Source: Paragorgia papillata
Lineage: Eukaryota; Cnidaria; Anthozoa; Scleralcyonacea; Coralliidae
DNA length: 64,000 nucleotides
Direction of reading: 5' to 3'
Assembly: GCA_035771165.1 (NCBI GenBank)
Contig: JAWNZC010000088.1
Coordinates: 1,532,501-1,596,500 of the forward strand
Shown here: piece by piece, positions 45,216 through 56,192 of the stretch
Layout: every line of letters starts with the position of its first letter
Position numbering within the stretch: position 1 is the first letter of the stretch
Notes under the pieces: generated by a model
The model's input: the letters and a program-made list of their open reading frames with translations, nothing else
Databases searched by the model: none
Told to the model about the DNA's origin: nothing
Translations under genes and position numbers: made by a program

Positions 45216-45624
45216 ACAACAAAGGATGTTTTCTATTGCCTATTGGGATATTAATTTGACGTAAGTAATTGGCAACAGTGCTGTATATAGAATCATAACA
45301 CTTTGAACAATGATAATTTTATACCAAATTATCACGAATAGTCCCTTCCTAAGAGTGAAAACAAACAAGAAACGAGCACTGAGGGTTGCAGGCTTTTGGC
45401 CGGGATTTTCTCTGTACATAAAGGAATTCACGTACGTCCCAAAAAATCCTGTAAAAGAATTTCAATATTGGTCACGTGAATAAACAAACGAGAGATTGAC
45501 CAAATGAGATCGTTGTTCTTTGGCGAGTTCTCATTCCGCACGTCTGCTTGTCGCTGAAACTATTATAATATTTTGTTGCCTATGTGGTACACTTATCGTT
45601 CATGTAAATGTACTTTTCATATCT

Positions 45625-46226
45625 AAATTAGCCACTTCAGAAACGACATGGACTGGGGACGAATCAGAAACGCACGTGGAGTTATGGGACTGTTTTGGGG
45701 GACGCTTTTTATTGAACTCGCCACCGATTTTGCCATTTGGCCCTGTTTAAATTTGTAATATTTTCAAAATCTAAGCACAAGTACACATGGCAAATGGAGG
45801 AATGATGTAGTGAGTTGAAAAGATGACTAGTACAAACGGCGAAATTTGTAGCGAGTCAAAATAGTAAAATATAACTACGTAGCGAATTTCGTATAGTCAC
45901 TCGACAGGACATACGGACGGAGAAACATGTAGCGAGTTATATATACCAAAGATAAACGAACTAAACGAGAAAATTCGTATACCCGATTAGGTTAAAATAT
46001 TACGAATGCAGAACGGCAAATTCAATTCATTATTATTGGACTTTAACTATTACGAATACAAATTAAATCCGCGAGAAATTGAAAATATAACAAACTTAAC
46101 GAGGCCACATGGCAAAATAAAAAGCAAGTTGAAAACAAAGCGTCCCCCAAAACAGTCCCACAATTCCGCGGGAGATGCTAATTTGTACCCAGTCCCTGCA
46201 GTTTCCGAAGTGGCTAATAGATCATG
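45625..46226. repeat. Inverted repeat, arms about 110 bp
   Basis: TTAGCCACTTCAGAAACGAC.. and GACTGTTTTGGGGGACGC at about 45628-45750 are inverted at about 46100-46220 (GCGTCCCCCAAAACAGTC and GTTTCCGAAGTGGCTAA). The centre has no convincing frame. Probably a non-autonomous transposon. Confidence 0.6.
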
Positions 46227-47264
46227 ATACGACAACCACCTCACGTTACGCTTGTTTCGTGATGTCTTGCGTCTTCAATTTGTTAAGTTCAATATTATCT
46301 GACCTCCATCTGTCCATGTCTTCTTTATTCAACATTAACCCTGGCTTAGTTTTTTTATGAGTTTAAAAGCCACATCCAAAACACTGCATTAATATAGCAT
46401 TGATTAATAAAAAATCAATGCTGTATCAGATATACAGCATAATAATTAGGACCCATTGGCTCAAATTAAGCTTTTTCCTTGTTTAAATAATTTGTTTTGC
46501 CTTTTTTCGGTGAGCCGTTGTAAATCCCATATGTACAGCTCGGACACGAATATTGTATTATTACATGTTGTATACATAATTGTAATAGTTAGAGTAAGTT
46601 AATCTTTATAATTGTAATAGTTAGAATCAGTAATTGTAATAGCCTAATTGTTATTAGTATAAATCAACAGTAGTGGGCTATTACAAATATTTCAAATCCT
46701 GCCTTCTGATTGGTTGAGCTGATTGCTGTCTATTAGTGGTAGACTACTAGTAAAGAAAGGAATCGATACTCAATTAAAAAATAGTGGCAGAATACTCCTG
46801 TACATTTCTTTAAAATACTATTTTCTCCTACCAGTTGGCTTATACTACAATAACACTTATGCTATTACAATTATAACTAACTTAGACAATAAAGGCTTAT
46901 TGTTAGGTATAATGATTGTAATAGTTAGTACTTTAAATCCTCTCTTCATGTAAAAAATAAGTTAGTATGTTACATGTAATTAGCTGATTCGTCTCCAGTT
47001 AAATTAGTGCGTGCAGCGCTAGAATTAATTCGTTTGACACATAAATAAAAAAAAATTTTCCTCTATCATTGTAATTGCTCACCTGTCGTTTATTTGGTTT
47101 GGTGATGATTTGCTGGTGATTTACTGTTTATTAGGTTTGGTGATTTATTTATAAAGATAACCCAACTTCTAAAATTAAGCTTAAACTGTAATCGTAACCC
47201 ATACATCGAAATTTGTTTAAGTTGTTAAGGCTGCTTTATGTCAGGCATTACAAGGAAACACTTT

Positions 47265-47400
47265 GTTAAACATGCTGTGCGTCTGCATTATAGGGGTGTC
47301 TGGGGGCATGCCCCTCAGGCTTGGAATTATTTTTTTGAAATTTGCGTCTCTCAAATGGCATCTCTTGCATTCTGACAGCAATTTGAAAAAATATCTTGAA
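47265..47400. repeat. Fragment related to the hAT-like element at 59.1 kb
   Basis: GGGTGTCTGGGGGCATGCCCC..AATTATTTTTTTGAAATT and TCTCAAATGGCA..TTCTGACAGCA match the left interior of the 59136-60615 element with substitutions. Truncated copy. Confidence 0.5.
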
Positions 47401-47453
47401 GTTTTAAATCATAATTGTATGTCGGGTTTGAGGATACAGCACCTTTATTATTT

Positions 47454-48135
47454 ATTAGCGAAAAATATTAAGTTCCGGTGGGAAACCCAGAACTCTGCGT
47501 TTCAAGTTGTTTGTTGATAAGTCCAGCAATTGTTTTCATTAGTTATTAGTATAACTAATATAAATAATAGTATTTTTTCTGCCACATTGTTATGAAAAAC
47601 TGGAAGGCAGGATGATGTAGCTTACTAGGATTATCTATTAGATGTTTCCGATTCGTTGTATACTTCAATTGTTGAATGTTGACAGGTGAGATGCTCACCA
47701 TGACATCTTGTTAACTATAAGTATAGACGCAAAATTTCACTGTGCTTCAGTTAAATGTAGACTAAGTATTCAATGCTCATTCAAAAAGCTTCCTGATCGT
47801 GTTGTGAAGAATCGATGGAAATATATGTTATAACTATTGAGTCTAACATTAGACTCTGGCGAAGGCGCTATGCGAAACAACTTCGAATTTCATATCCGTA
47901 ACAATGCGATGCCGCGATGGTGTTATTTTAATTCGCGTTATTTATCGCAACTCGAACTCTCGTGAACTATTAGTCTTAAGTCCTTGCAAAGCTTGTAGTT
48001 TGAGCGCAAGTTAAAGCGCGTTACTAATAAATAATGAGAAGGAAACACTTTGAATGGTTTTATTAGCGAAAAATATTAAGTTCCGGCGGGAAACCCAGAA
48101 CTCTGCGTTTCAAGTTGTTTGTTGATAAGTCCAGC
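47454..48135. repeat. Two 74-bp direct repeats flanking about 530 bp
   Basis: 47454-47527 and 48062-48135 are nearly identical (ATTAGCGAAAAATATTAAG..GTTGATAAGTCCAGC; one G/C difference seen). No terminal TG..CA or internal primer-binding site is evident, so an LTR origin is not supported. Confidence 0.75.
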
Positions 48136-48324
48136 GCGCTTTGGCTTTAAATTCATTAAAAGTAAGTTATTAAATCATTTTACCGTATGTAACTACCAAG
48201 TCCGCACAATGGTTACATTGTTTGGGTCCCCACAGAACGGTTTGCAAGTTTTTTTTACATAGGTCCTCATTACGACTTCTGTGCAAGTTATTTTACACAG
48301 GCCCCCATAAAGTTTAGCATGTAA

Positions 48325-48326
<2 letters not shown>

Positions 48327-48396
<70 letters not shown>

Positions 48397-48397
48397 C
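48327..48397. repeat. (TG)n(TA)n microsatellite
   Basis: TGTGTG repeats passing into TATATA. The Cys/Val and Thr/His frames over it are artefacts. Confidence 0.95.
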
Positions 48398-48654
48398 TTC
48401 ACAGTGTATTCTTGATGTTTCAAGGCAACTGAGCCCCTTTATTAAGAATACAATTTACAGGCATGCAAGCCCTCTATCTATATACAAAACAGCTAATTAT
48501 CAATACTATTTATGCATACAGAGAATGTCATAAGGTATATGCTGTGATGTCATGTTTGCATAGCCCCAATCATGCAAAGAAACTAACCAATCACATTGTG
48601 TATAAGATGCAGCCTATTTTATAAGCATGTCCTAACTGTCTTTCAATCATTTAG

Positions 48655-50069
48655 TGTGCAGAGGACTATGGTGGGCCGAGGAAAGAATTATTTCGCCTGG
48701 TGCTGAATGCCATTAAGAATAAGTACTTTGACCATGGTTTGAGAGATCACCTAGCAGAAGATTATGAAGTTGTTGGTACCATCATGGGTTAGTATTTAAT
48801 GTGTATGGTAAGCACTCTGAGTCATGTATTGCTGGCCACATTTGCTTAAAGCCAGTGACGAACTCAGAACATGTGTGTTTAAAGAAGTATATGATGCCAA
48901 TCTTTATGGTTATATATATATTTTGAATTTACAATATTGCAGTAACTGTGTATTGGCATGTACATTGTATTGCAGAAATGTATAGCCATATGGTATACTT
49001 ACAGTACTAATACAGTATAATTTTTGTAGGTCTTAGCATTCTTTAGAATGGGAAAATTCCAACATTTCTCAATGAAGAGGTGCTCAATGAATTATTTGGT
49101 GCCCAATATCTGGAGCCATGTATTGGAAAGCTCCGAAATGGATTATCCAAATTAGGAATAATTCAGGTTATCTTTGACATTTTTAGGAGTAATTGAAGTG
49201 CCTATTTTACAAAGCATTGCACATTTACACTTTTACTGTGGTTGCGGTCAGTGATTATGGACAAAACTGTGGTTCACAATTGTTAAATGATGCTTTCTTC
49301 TTGTAAAGTCCATTACTAAAACAAGCCCAGCTGGAAATATTTTTGCCTAACAAACCATTTAATTTTTTTGCCAGACAAAACTAGTGTATTCAAACAATTA
49401 AGAGGACATCATACCCCTAACCCCCTGGTAGTCATCTCCTTGCTAGTGGGTGGAAGTACTGTAACTCCTGCTGTTTACAACTTTAGTACTTGTCATTGCA
49501 TATAGATTGTAAAGCAGCTGCCTACCATAAAAAACCTGTTCCATCACAAGGAAGAAACATTGACGTGAAGAGACTAATCAAGATCTTCAAACCGACATTC
49601 AGCGAAGAAGGATCAAATAGTCTTACCCTGGAGAAGTCAGTGTATGCAGTATTTTTAAAGTACATGCGAGAAGTTGCAAGTAAGATTAATCTGACAATCT
49701 ATATGTGTGTTTTAAGGTACCCCCTCAAAAAACAGCAAAGAAAACAAACAAAGAACAATCATCAACATGATCATCAGCTTTTCTATATATATATATTTTT
49801 TAAATTTAGGTGGTAGAAGAGGGAGATTGTCACTTGCAAATATATTAGAGTTTGGTACTGGTACTGATCAGGAGCCTGTTCTTGGTTTTTCTTTGCCTCC
49901 AACACTGAATTTTTTTGAAATTACCACTACATTTATCCCAACTGCCAGTACATGTACCAATCGTATTAACCTCCCACGACCAACAATAAATATACCACTT
50001 CCTGGTTGTGAGGAATTGTTTAATCTATTTGACTACGCTTTTATGAACACATATTTTGGAAGTTTGTAG
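48655..50069 (+). pseudogene. HECT E3 ligase gene, 3' part, decayed; partner of the 51.1-kb transposase
   Basis: Four exons: 48655-48787 (CAEDYGGPRKELFRL.., HECT N-lobe), 49030-49166, 49506-49679 and 49810-50069 (C-lobe, catalytic Cys in PTASTCTNRINLP, stop TAG at the end). It aligns along its length with the HECT gene at 28.9-30.9 kb, including SEEGSN, VREV/MREV and EPVLGF motifs. Damage: an in-frame TAG at 49044-49046 where the other copy has Gln (LQNG), and a frameshift near 49550-49562 between the NLFHHKEE and DVKRLIKIF stretches. No 5' exon before 48655 was found, so the N-terminal two thirds are lost or unrecognised. It converges with the transposase at 51090-52271, the same arrangement as in the 25.2-31.4 kb element. 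Confidence 0.75.
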
Positions 50070-51089
50070 GGTTTTAACTTCATAATACTTCTTTACATCG
50101 GACTACTGCATGTCTACAGTATTATTGAATCAGACAGTTTGAATTAACAGAGGCTATTTGTTGTTTGGTTTTTGTTAAAAAAACTCAATTCTATACCCTG
50201 TATAGTTTAAGGAGTTGTATATTGTTTATTGTTTTATTAAAGAAAAACATGGTATTTTGCATTGTGGATTAGTGGTAGTAAATGTAACGTAAATAGAGAC
50301 TAATACATGAATGTGCGAAAATATGACATTTATTTCGAGTGTTGACTGGGATATCTCACGAGTGAGCAAAGCGAAGGAGTGAGATATGTTGGTCAACACG
50401 AGAAATAAATTTCATATTTCCAAGCATTCATGTATTGTTCTGTTTATTATATAAAAAATAGTCCTATTGCCCCACAAAAATAGAGCAGTAAACTCTAATG
50501 CGTCCCGTGATAATCGACACATGTGAGATTATCATAAATAATCACATGTGAGATTATCGTTTTTATTAGTGGCAGAAACATCAATAAAACACTCCATTTT
50601 ATATAATAAATACCAGTACTGAAAATTTAGATCTTGATTTTGCCACAAATGGTCATTATTACTGCATAATTGACTACATGTATTACTGTATACAATAAGT
50701 TAGACCACTCACCTCAGAATATGCTACTCTATCGTAACTCACTATAGTTACAGTATAAAGATTTTGCAAGATTTAAACTTTACAACGATCAAGCATTCAT
50801 TCCTAAAAGTCATTGCAATGACACACCGTTTTAGGATAATCACTACTGTGCTAGAAAATAATCTGTACAATATCTACACAACAATGGACATATTTTTCGG
50901 AACTGTGCCTTATTTAACTGTTATTTGGATAACGCTGAATGATATCAATAGCTCTTAAATATAAATCAATGCCATGGTTGGGTGATGGACATAAATCTGG
51001 AATGTCTCTTGCTAGCTCAGATTGACAATTTTTCACTCAACTCCATTTGTGGTGGATTCAAAATGGGCCTTTCATCATTTCCTTCTGTT
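50070..51089. other. Spacer between convergent HECT and transposase genes
   Basis: AT-rich. It contains the hairpin repeat at 50303-50436 and no recognised gene. Confidence 0.5.
50303..50436. repeat. Hairpin repeat
   Basis: AATACATGAATG..ATTTATTTCGAGTGTTGAC is mirrored by GTCAACACGAGAAATAAAT..CATTCATGTATT around GATATCTCAC/GTGAGATAT. Non-coding. Confidence 0.65.
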
Positions 51090-52271
51090 TCAAACAAAAT
51101 TCCTTCTGTGCCATAGGTAGCTAGCTACCTCTTCTTCTGTGGTTGATTCAGAAAGGCCAACAGGATTTTGCATTTGACTGGACAGCCACAAGCGTAGTGG
51201 GCTTGTTCTTGTGCTGCGCATTCGATGATTCGACCATGCTCTCATCCATAACTCCAACTTTTCATTTATTCTCGGTAGAAATACATGGTGTAAAGCAACG
51301 ACACAGATCGGGTTAAGTGGGTCTACAACGCCCTCATCTTCGAGAAAATGAAACAGTTCATAATAATATGACAGTACACCAGTAAACACATCTCGCCACA
51401 AACGCTCTATTCGCTGATTGTGGGTGCTCTTTCCAGTTATCATACTACCTCTGCTAGCTCCCCTTTTCTCGATCATGTAATCAGCAATAAGCACGTTTTC
51501 CAACCCCTTATCCGAACGGACTCTGCTTGGAAGACCAAACTTGTCTACAGCTCTGGTGAAGAATTGAAGCAATGTCATAGCTTTATTGTTGTTAGAGCAA
51601 GAGAGTACAACAGGTAATCGGCTAAACCCATCAATGGCTCCAAAAACCACCATGTGCCAACGAATCAACTTGTGATTTGTATCGACATGCCATAAATGAT
51701 TTGCTCCTTTAACATTGTATACACGCCGATGCAAACGACCCCTCGACCTATCAAGAATTCCAGCTTCGTCAACCCTATGCAAGCTGTCGCGAAGGCGAAA
51801 TCTTTGAACTGTAACACCTTTACCACGTAACATTTGGCCTATCATACTCTCGCCATAGCTAGGAAAATCCTTAGTCAATTGTTCTACTAGTTCATCAAGT
51901 GCATGATCACTGATTGCTGAAAATGTGTGCTTTCTCAAACGGTATGAAGCCATACGACGGTACACAGTTCTCTCGGAGACAGATAATAGCAAAGATATCT
52001 CCTTAATAGAAAATCCATCCAGCAAAAGTTCCTCAATTACATTTTTGGGTAAGTCGTATTTCGGTGCCCCTGCCTCATGGTATATCTTGGTTGGAGATTG
52101 GCATCCGTATTTTACACATTCATCTCTCAAGACCACCATCTCATTTCTGCATCTTACATCCAAACATTGTAAGTCATGTGACGACAATATCCCCACAATA
52201 TCAGGTGTTTCCACAAGGTATCCCATATTCAATTTCTTTAAGATGTTCGACATATCAGAATCTGACGCCAT
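51090..52271 (-). CDS. IS3EU-like DDE transposase, intact shorter copy
   Basis: A single-exon minus-strand gene of 393 residues with no stop or frameshift. A helix-turn-helix-like segment (FSIKEISLLLSVSERTVYRR, about residues 91-110) precedes the integrase core: Asp197 (LWHVDTNHK), Asp254 (VRSDKGLEN) and Glu289 (QRIERLWRD). The D-56-D-34-E spacing is identical to the 25.6-kb transposase. The region before the first Asp is about 70 residues shorter and the acidic tail is missing, so it belongs to a different subfamily. It converges with the broken HECT gene at 48.7-50.1 kb. Its element ends were not found; a minisatellite lies where the inverted repeat would be expected. Confidence 0.9.
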   Translation of the reverse strand: MASDSDMSNILKKLNMGYLVETPDIVGILSSHDLQCLDVRCRNEMVVLRDECVKYGCQSPTKIYHEAGAPKYDLPKNVIEELLLDGFSIKEISLLLSVSERTVYRRMASYRLRKHTFSAISDHALDELVEQLTKDFPSYGESMIGQMLRGKGVTVQRFRLRDSLHRVDEAGILDRSRGRLHRRVYNVKGANHLWHVDTNHKLIRWHMVVFGAIDGFSRLPVVLSCSNNNKAMTLLQFFTRAVDKFGLPSRVRSDKGLENVLIADYMIEKRGASRGSMITGKSTHNQRIERLWRDVFTGVLSYYYELFHFLEDEGVVDPLNPICVVALHHVFLPRINEKLELWMRAWSNHRMRSTRTSPLRLWLSSQMQNPVGLSESTTEEEVASYLWHRRNFV

Positions 52272-52334
52272 TTTGATTTACTGATTTGGCGCGTGTTATG
52301 TGCAGTACTTCATGTATATGGCACAGAACACGTC

Positions 52335-52825
52335 AAGTAAGCACCGCATAACGAACAAATCACCACACAACGAACAAAGCACCACACAATGAACAAAGCA
52401 CCACATAACGAACAAAGCACCACACAATGAACAAAGCACCACACAGTGAACAAAGCACCACATAACGAACAAAGCACCACATAACGAACAAAGCACCACA
52501 CAACGAACAAAGCACCACACAATGAACAAAGCACCACACAATGAACAAAGCACCACACAATGAACAATGCACCACATAACGAACAAAGCACCACATAAGG
52601 AACAAAGCACCACATAATGAACAAAGCACCACATAATGAACAAAGCACCGCATATAATGATATAAGCACCGCATATAATGATATAAGCACCGCATATGAT
52701 ATAAGCACCACATATAATGAACAAAGCACCACATATAATGATATAAGCACCACATATAATGAACAAAGCACCACATATAATGATATAAGCACCACATATA
52801 ATGATATAAGCACCACATATAAATA
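52335..52825. repeat. Minisatellite, 19-22-bp units GAACAAAGCACCACATAAC
   Basis: About 25 tandem units. The left two thirds use a 19-bp unit; the right third uses variants with ATGATATAAGCACCACATATA. Three overlapping minus-strand frames of 150-190 codons (periodic Cys/Gly/Ala/Leu/Trp) are pure repeat products. Confidence 0.9.
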
Positions 52826-52863
52826 ATATCATCGACATAAGGCAGTCATGGCATTCCATACTT

Positions 52864-52952
52864 TACAACCTCTTTTAAGTGGACATGCACCTCTATTAAG
52901 CGGACACCCACGGAAGTCCAGAAGGTGTCCGCTTAATAGAGGTTCGACTGTA
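52864..52952. mobile_element. Short MITE with pogo/Tigger-like ends
   Basis: TACAACCTCTTTTAAGTGGACA pairs with TGTCCGCTTAATAGAGGTTCGACTGTA, and TA lies at both ends. The CTCTATTAAGCGGACACC core is a common Tc1/mariner-pogo MITE theme in invertebrates. Confidence 0.6.
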
Positions 52953-53003
52953 TTTCCAAACATAAGTTATTTGTATTTTTTTCTGTTTCTTGTTTACATG
53001 TAG

Positions 53004-53110
53004 GATGTTTGTGTGGATAAAGAGCCAGTTGTCACCTGTGTCATATGTAATGTTGCTGTCAAAATGAGTTTCATAAAACAGCACCATGTAAACAGTACAT
53101 ACCAACCAAC
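53004..53110 (+). CDS. Possible zinc-finger exon (UBZ-like), candidate 5' exon of the 56-kb HECT gene
   Basis: The open stretch has an acceptor TGTAG and a donor GTAAGG. It encodes about 35 residues with CVICNVAVKMSFIKQHH, which resembles the CxxC..I..H core of UBZ-type ubiquitin-binding fingers, although the last ligand is not evident. A palindrome of 1.8 kb lies between it and the HECT exons, so the link is tentative. Confidence 0.3.
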
Positions 53111-54358
53111 GTAAGGTAATTTTGATGATGTGCTTTGCATACTAAAATTTCTTTTTGAAAGGCACTGCATAACATAGCATAACAATATTTGGGATGGTCA
53201 GTATACCAATATACCAAAATACTGGTATTGAATCCCATATTGGCTTGGCGTTTTTTAGTTTAACTTTTTTCATTCATACTAATATACAGAAATAGATTTT
53301 TTGGTAAATAACAACAATTTTCAAAAGATCAAAATAATCAACGTACCCAATTTCAGGCATGTTCTATATTTAAAAGTTTTATGATGACATGTTTTGAACT
53401 ATTCGTTCAATAATATCCAATAGTAGTGATAGACCCCCATATGGCGGCCAAAGGGATGCCGCCTCATTAAATATTCAACTTATAATTTATTCATTCTCAG
53501 GCTCCTTTGGAACCTCCAAACCCTAACCTCATTATTTATGCTTACATCATTATTTCTCAGGCTACTTTGGGACTTCCTAACCCTAACTTTCCTCCTAACC
53601 CCAGCTTTTATGAGTACTATTCGACAGTATCAGTGACCAAATACCCAGAATATGTCTTCAACAGGTTTATGAAGAAATGAACCGTAACAATTTTGGTCGA
53701 ATTATCGCTTATCTAACTCTAGGGTATAGAGTAAATGAATGAATCCTTGGATGAAGAATCAATTCGAGAAGCTGTGCGAAAAACGATAAACGATTTCAGA
53801 CGTATAGACTTTGTCTAAATACAAACGAAATAAAACTTTATCCCCATGGCTTGGTTCACTGCTTCTCAGACTGATATTTGCATATTTCCATGTGTAAAAT
53901 CTCATTAAAAACTCATTAGGATTTTAAACAAAAGAACGAGTCTGGGGGAGATCGGGCAAGGTCAGAACTTAGACAAAGAAAGCCTAATTAATATATGCTA
54001 GTTGTGAAGATTACGGCGTCGCGTCGTTTCATTCAAATTCTGTTCTCAGGACTTTTTTAACTGAGGGATATGAAGGGATAAGGCTAGGGATCGACAGAGA
54101 CAAAAAGTGTCCCTAAAGGGACTTTTTTAACTGAGGGATAGGAGGGGATAAGGCGAGGGATCGACAGGGACAAAGTATCGCTAGAGGGACTTTTTTAACT
54201 GGAGGATAGGAGGGGATAATGCGAGTGATCGACAGGGACAAAAAGTGTCCCTCGAGGGACTTTTTTTAACTGTGGGGATAAGAGGGGATAAGGCGAGGGA
54301 GTGACAAGGATAGAGATATTTTTAAAAGTGATTGCAGTAAAGGCAGTCAGTCGACGTC

Positions 54359-54410
54359 ATGCCTCGAAAGCGTAAGGACTGCCCCATCTGTGGCAAAAAG
54401 GGGTTACTTT
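54359..54410 (+). pseudogene. Zinc-finger gene start fragment in the palindrome centre
   Basis: ATG opens a frame reading MPRKRKDCPICGKKGLL. A basic start plus CPICGKKG is typical of the first residues of many small zinc-finger proteins I recall from cnidarian genomes. It then runs into the repeat and shows no continuation. Confidence 0.35.
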
Positions 54411-54763
54411 TTTTTTGTCCCTGTCGATCACTCGCATTATCCCCTCCTCCTATCCTCCAGTTAAAAAAGTCCCTCTAGGGACACTTTTTGTCCCTGTCCA
54501 TCCCTCGCCTTATCCCCTCCTATCCCTCAGTTAAAAAAGTCCCTTTAGGGACACTTTTTGTCTCTGTCGATCCCTCGCCTTATACCCTCCTATCCCTCAG
54601 TTAAAAAAGTCCCGAGTACAGAATTCGAATGAAACGACGCGACGCCGTAATCTTGACAACTAGCATATATTAATTAGGCTTTCTTTGTCTAAGTTGTGAC
54701 CTTGCCCGATCTCGCCCAGACTTGTTCTTTTGTTTAAAATCCTAATGAGTTTTTAATAAGATT

Positions 54764-55120
54764 TTACACATGGAAATATGCAAATATCAGTCTGAGAAGC
54801 AGTGAACCAAGCCATCGGGATAAAGTTTTATTTCGTTTGTATTTAGACAAGTCTATACGTCTCAAATCGTTTATCGTTTTTCGCAAAGCTTCTCGAATTG
54901 ATTCTTCATACAAGGAATCATTTACTCTATACACTAGAGTTAGATAAGCGATAATCCGACCAAAATTGTTAGGGTTCATTTCTTCATAACCCTGTTGAAG
55001 ACATATTCTGGGTATTTGGTCACTGATACTGTCGAATAGTACTCGATAAAAGCTGGGGTTAGGGGGGAAAGTTAGGGTTAGGAAGTCCCAAAGGAGCCTG
55101 AGAAATAATGATGTAAGCAT
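54764..55120 (-). CDS. Small ORF with a Bcl-2 BH1-like motif
   Basis: An open frame of 118 residues on the right arm of the palindrome. NNFGRIIAYLTLVYRV resembles the BH1 signature (NWGRI.A...F), and preceding helices (FYRVLFDSISDQIP) fit the helix order of Bcl-2 proteins. No clear BH2 GGW motif follows; the C-terminus is a hydrophobic LGSLLLRLIFAYF that could be a tail anchor. The inverted copy on the left arm (about 53590-53900) carries frameshifts and stops. It may be a captured fragment of a cell-death regulator gene. The family assignment is weak. Confidence 0.35.
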   Translation of the reverse strand: MLTSLFLRLLWDFLTLTFPPNPSFYRVLFDSISDQIPRICLQQGYEEMNPNNFGRIIAYLTLVYRVNDSLYEESIREALRKTINDLRRIDLSKYKRNKTLSRWLGSLLLRLIFAYFHV

Positions 55121-55245
55121 AAATAATGAGATTAGGGTTTGGAGGTCCCAAAGGAGCCTGAAAATGAATAAATTCTAAGTTGAATATTTAATGAGGCGGC
55201 ATCCCTTTGGCCGCCATATGGGGGTCTATCACTACTTCCAATATA

Positions 55246-56192
55246 ACGCAACTTTACATAAGGCCCAAACACTTGTATACCAATCATATCGGTTCTACAA
55301 ATATTGTTTGTACAGCAATGCAACTGACAAGATGTGCTTCGTTGTTGTAGGAAAAAAGGATGAGAACCATAGATTCCTTCTTTGATGCACAAAGCGAGGA
55401 TGAAAACTCTGGTTAAGGGAAACATGTTCTTTTGATACTGTACCTTTATACCAATTTGCCAAAAAAACTAGAAAGTTCGAAACAACCACATCAACTATCT
55501 ACTACTACCAAATTACCAGTCAGTTATTACCCAAAATTTCCCAATATTGTTTGTACCATCCTTTGGCAGACACAAAATGTTATTTTCAGTTATTTCTACT
55601 GTAGTTTTTCAAATAAGAATTTGTTACAATTTTTTGACTACAGTACATGCGGGTTTTTAATTTACTGTTAGTACTAAACTGCACAAGTGTTCTCAAGAAC
55701 AGTAATCTGTAGTTCAGTATACTAAAGGATTGCTAGTGCAAACAATACAGAGATTTGTGAACCTATAGTCGCAGTGCCTTTGAATGCAGTGAAATTAGAA
55801 TTACAGTAATCTGTGTAAAATCAACTAAAATATATCTTATTGAATATGCTTATTTGGTTCATAAACATCATATTCGAAACATAAATTATGATTGGCTGTT
55901 AAGGCACGCCCAACTACTTCAATCACAACTGATTGCATTCTTGAACATTTCACAAAGTTTTATGTAAAATGTTTGTTGTTTTGAACATTAGGCATATGGC
56001 ATGTTCTTCATCTCTGACTCCTTTTAATATAAAAGCTTTAGCCTCTGTGAACAGGATAAAACGTTTTCTTGTTCATTCACATAAGCTGTAGTATACTGTA
56101 CTTGCTAAAAACGCACTAAAATAATGTATTAGCTGTAATGGTTTAACTTTATGATAATTATCATTCATTTGTTAAATTGCTTTTAAAATTAG
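55246..56192. other. Intergenic or intron sequence, nothing recognised
   Basis: AT-rich DNA with short frames only. Confidence 0.4.

Larger units (their letters stand above)
44995..48654. other. Intergenic region with repeats, no gene seen
   Basis: Contains a hairpin at 45125-45212, a large inverted repeat at 45625-46226, AT-rich DNA, a pair of 74-bp direct repeats and a microsatellite. No frame with splice or family support. The 5' part of the HECT gene that begins at 48655 was expected here but not recognised. Confidence 0.45.
53414..55243. repeat. 1.83-kb palindrome with coding arms
   Basis: Left arm about 53414-54310, right arm about 54415-55243, inverted, starting TAGTGATAGACCCCCATATG and ending with its inverse. 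Each arm has, from outside in, a non-coding lead, a small Bcl-2-like coding segment and about four tandem units of a roughly 64-bp repeat (GGGACTTTTTTAACTGAGGG..). The arms differ by scattered substitutions and indels. The spacer of about 100 bp carries the start of another gene (54359-54410). A fold-back of this length is either a non-autonomous transposon or an inverted duplication. Confidence 0.8.

Noticed and set aside
47454..48135. LTR retrotransposon or solo-LTR pair
   Set aside because: The direct repeats are only 74 bp, do not start TG or end CA, and no primer-binding site or coding region lies between them.
52296..52859. Long minus-strand frames with periodic Cys/Gly/Ala/Leu/Trp, looking like a membrane protein
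   Set aside because: Three overlapping frames are all open because a 19-22-bp minisatellite lacks stops; the peptides are the repeat translated three ways.
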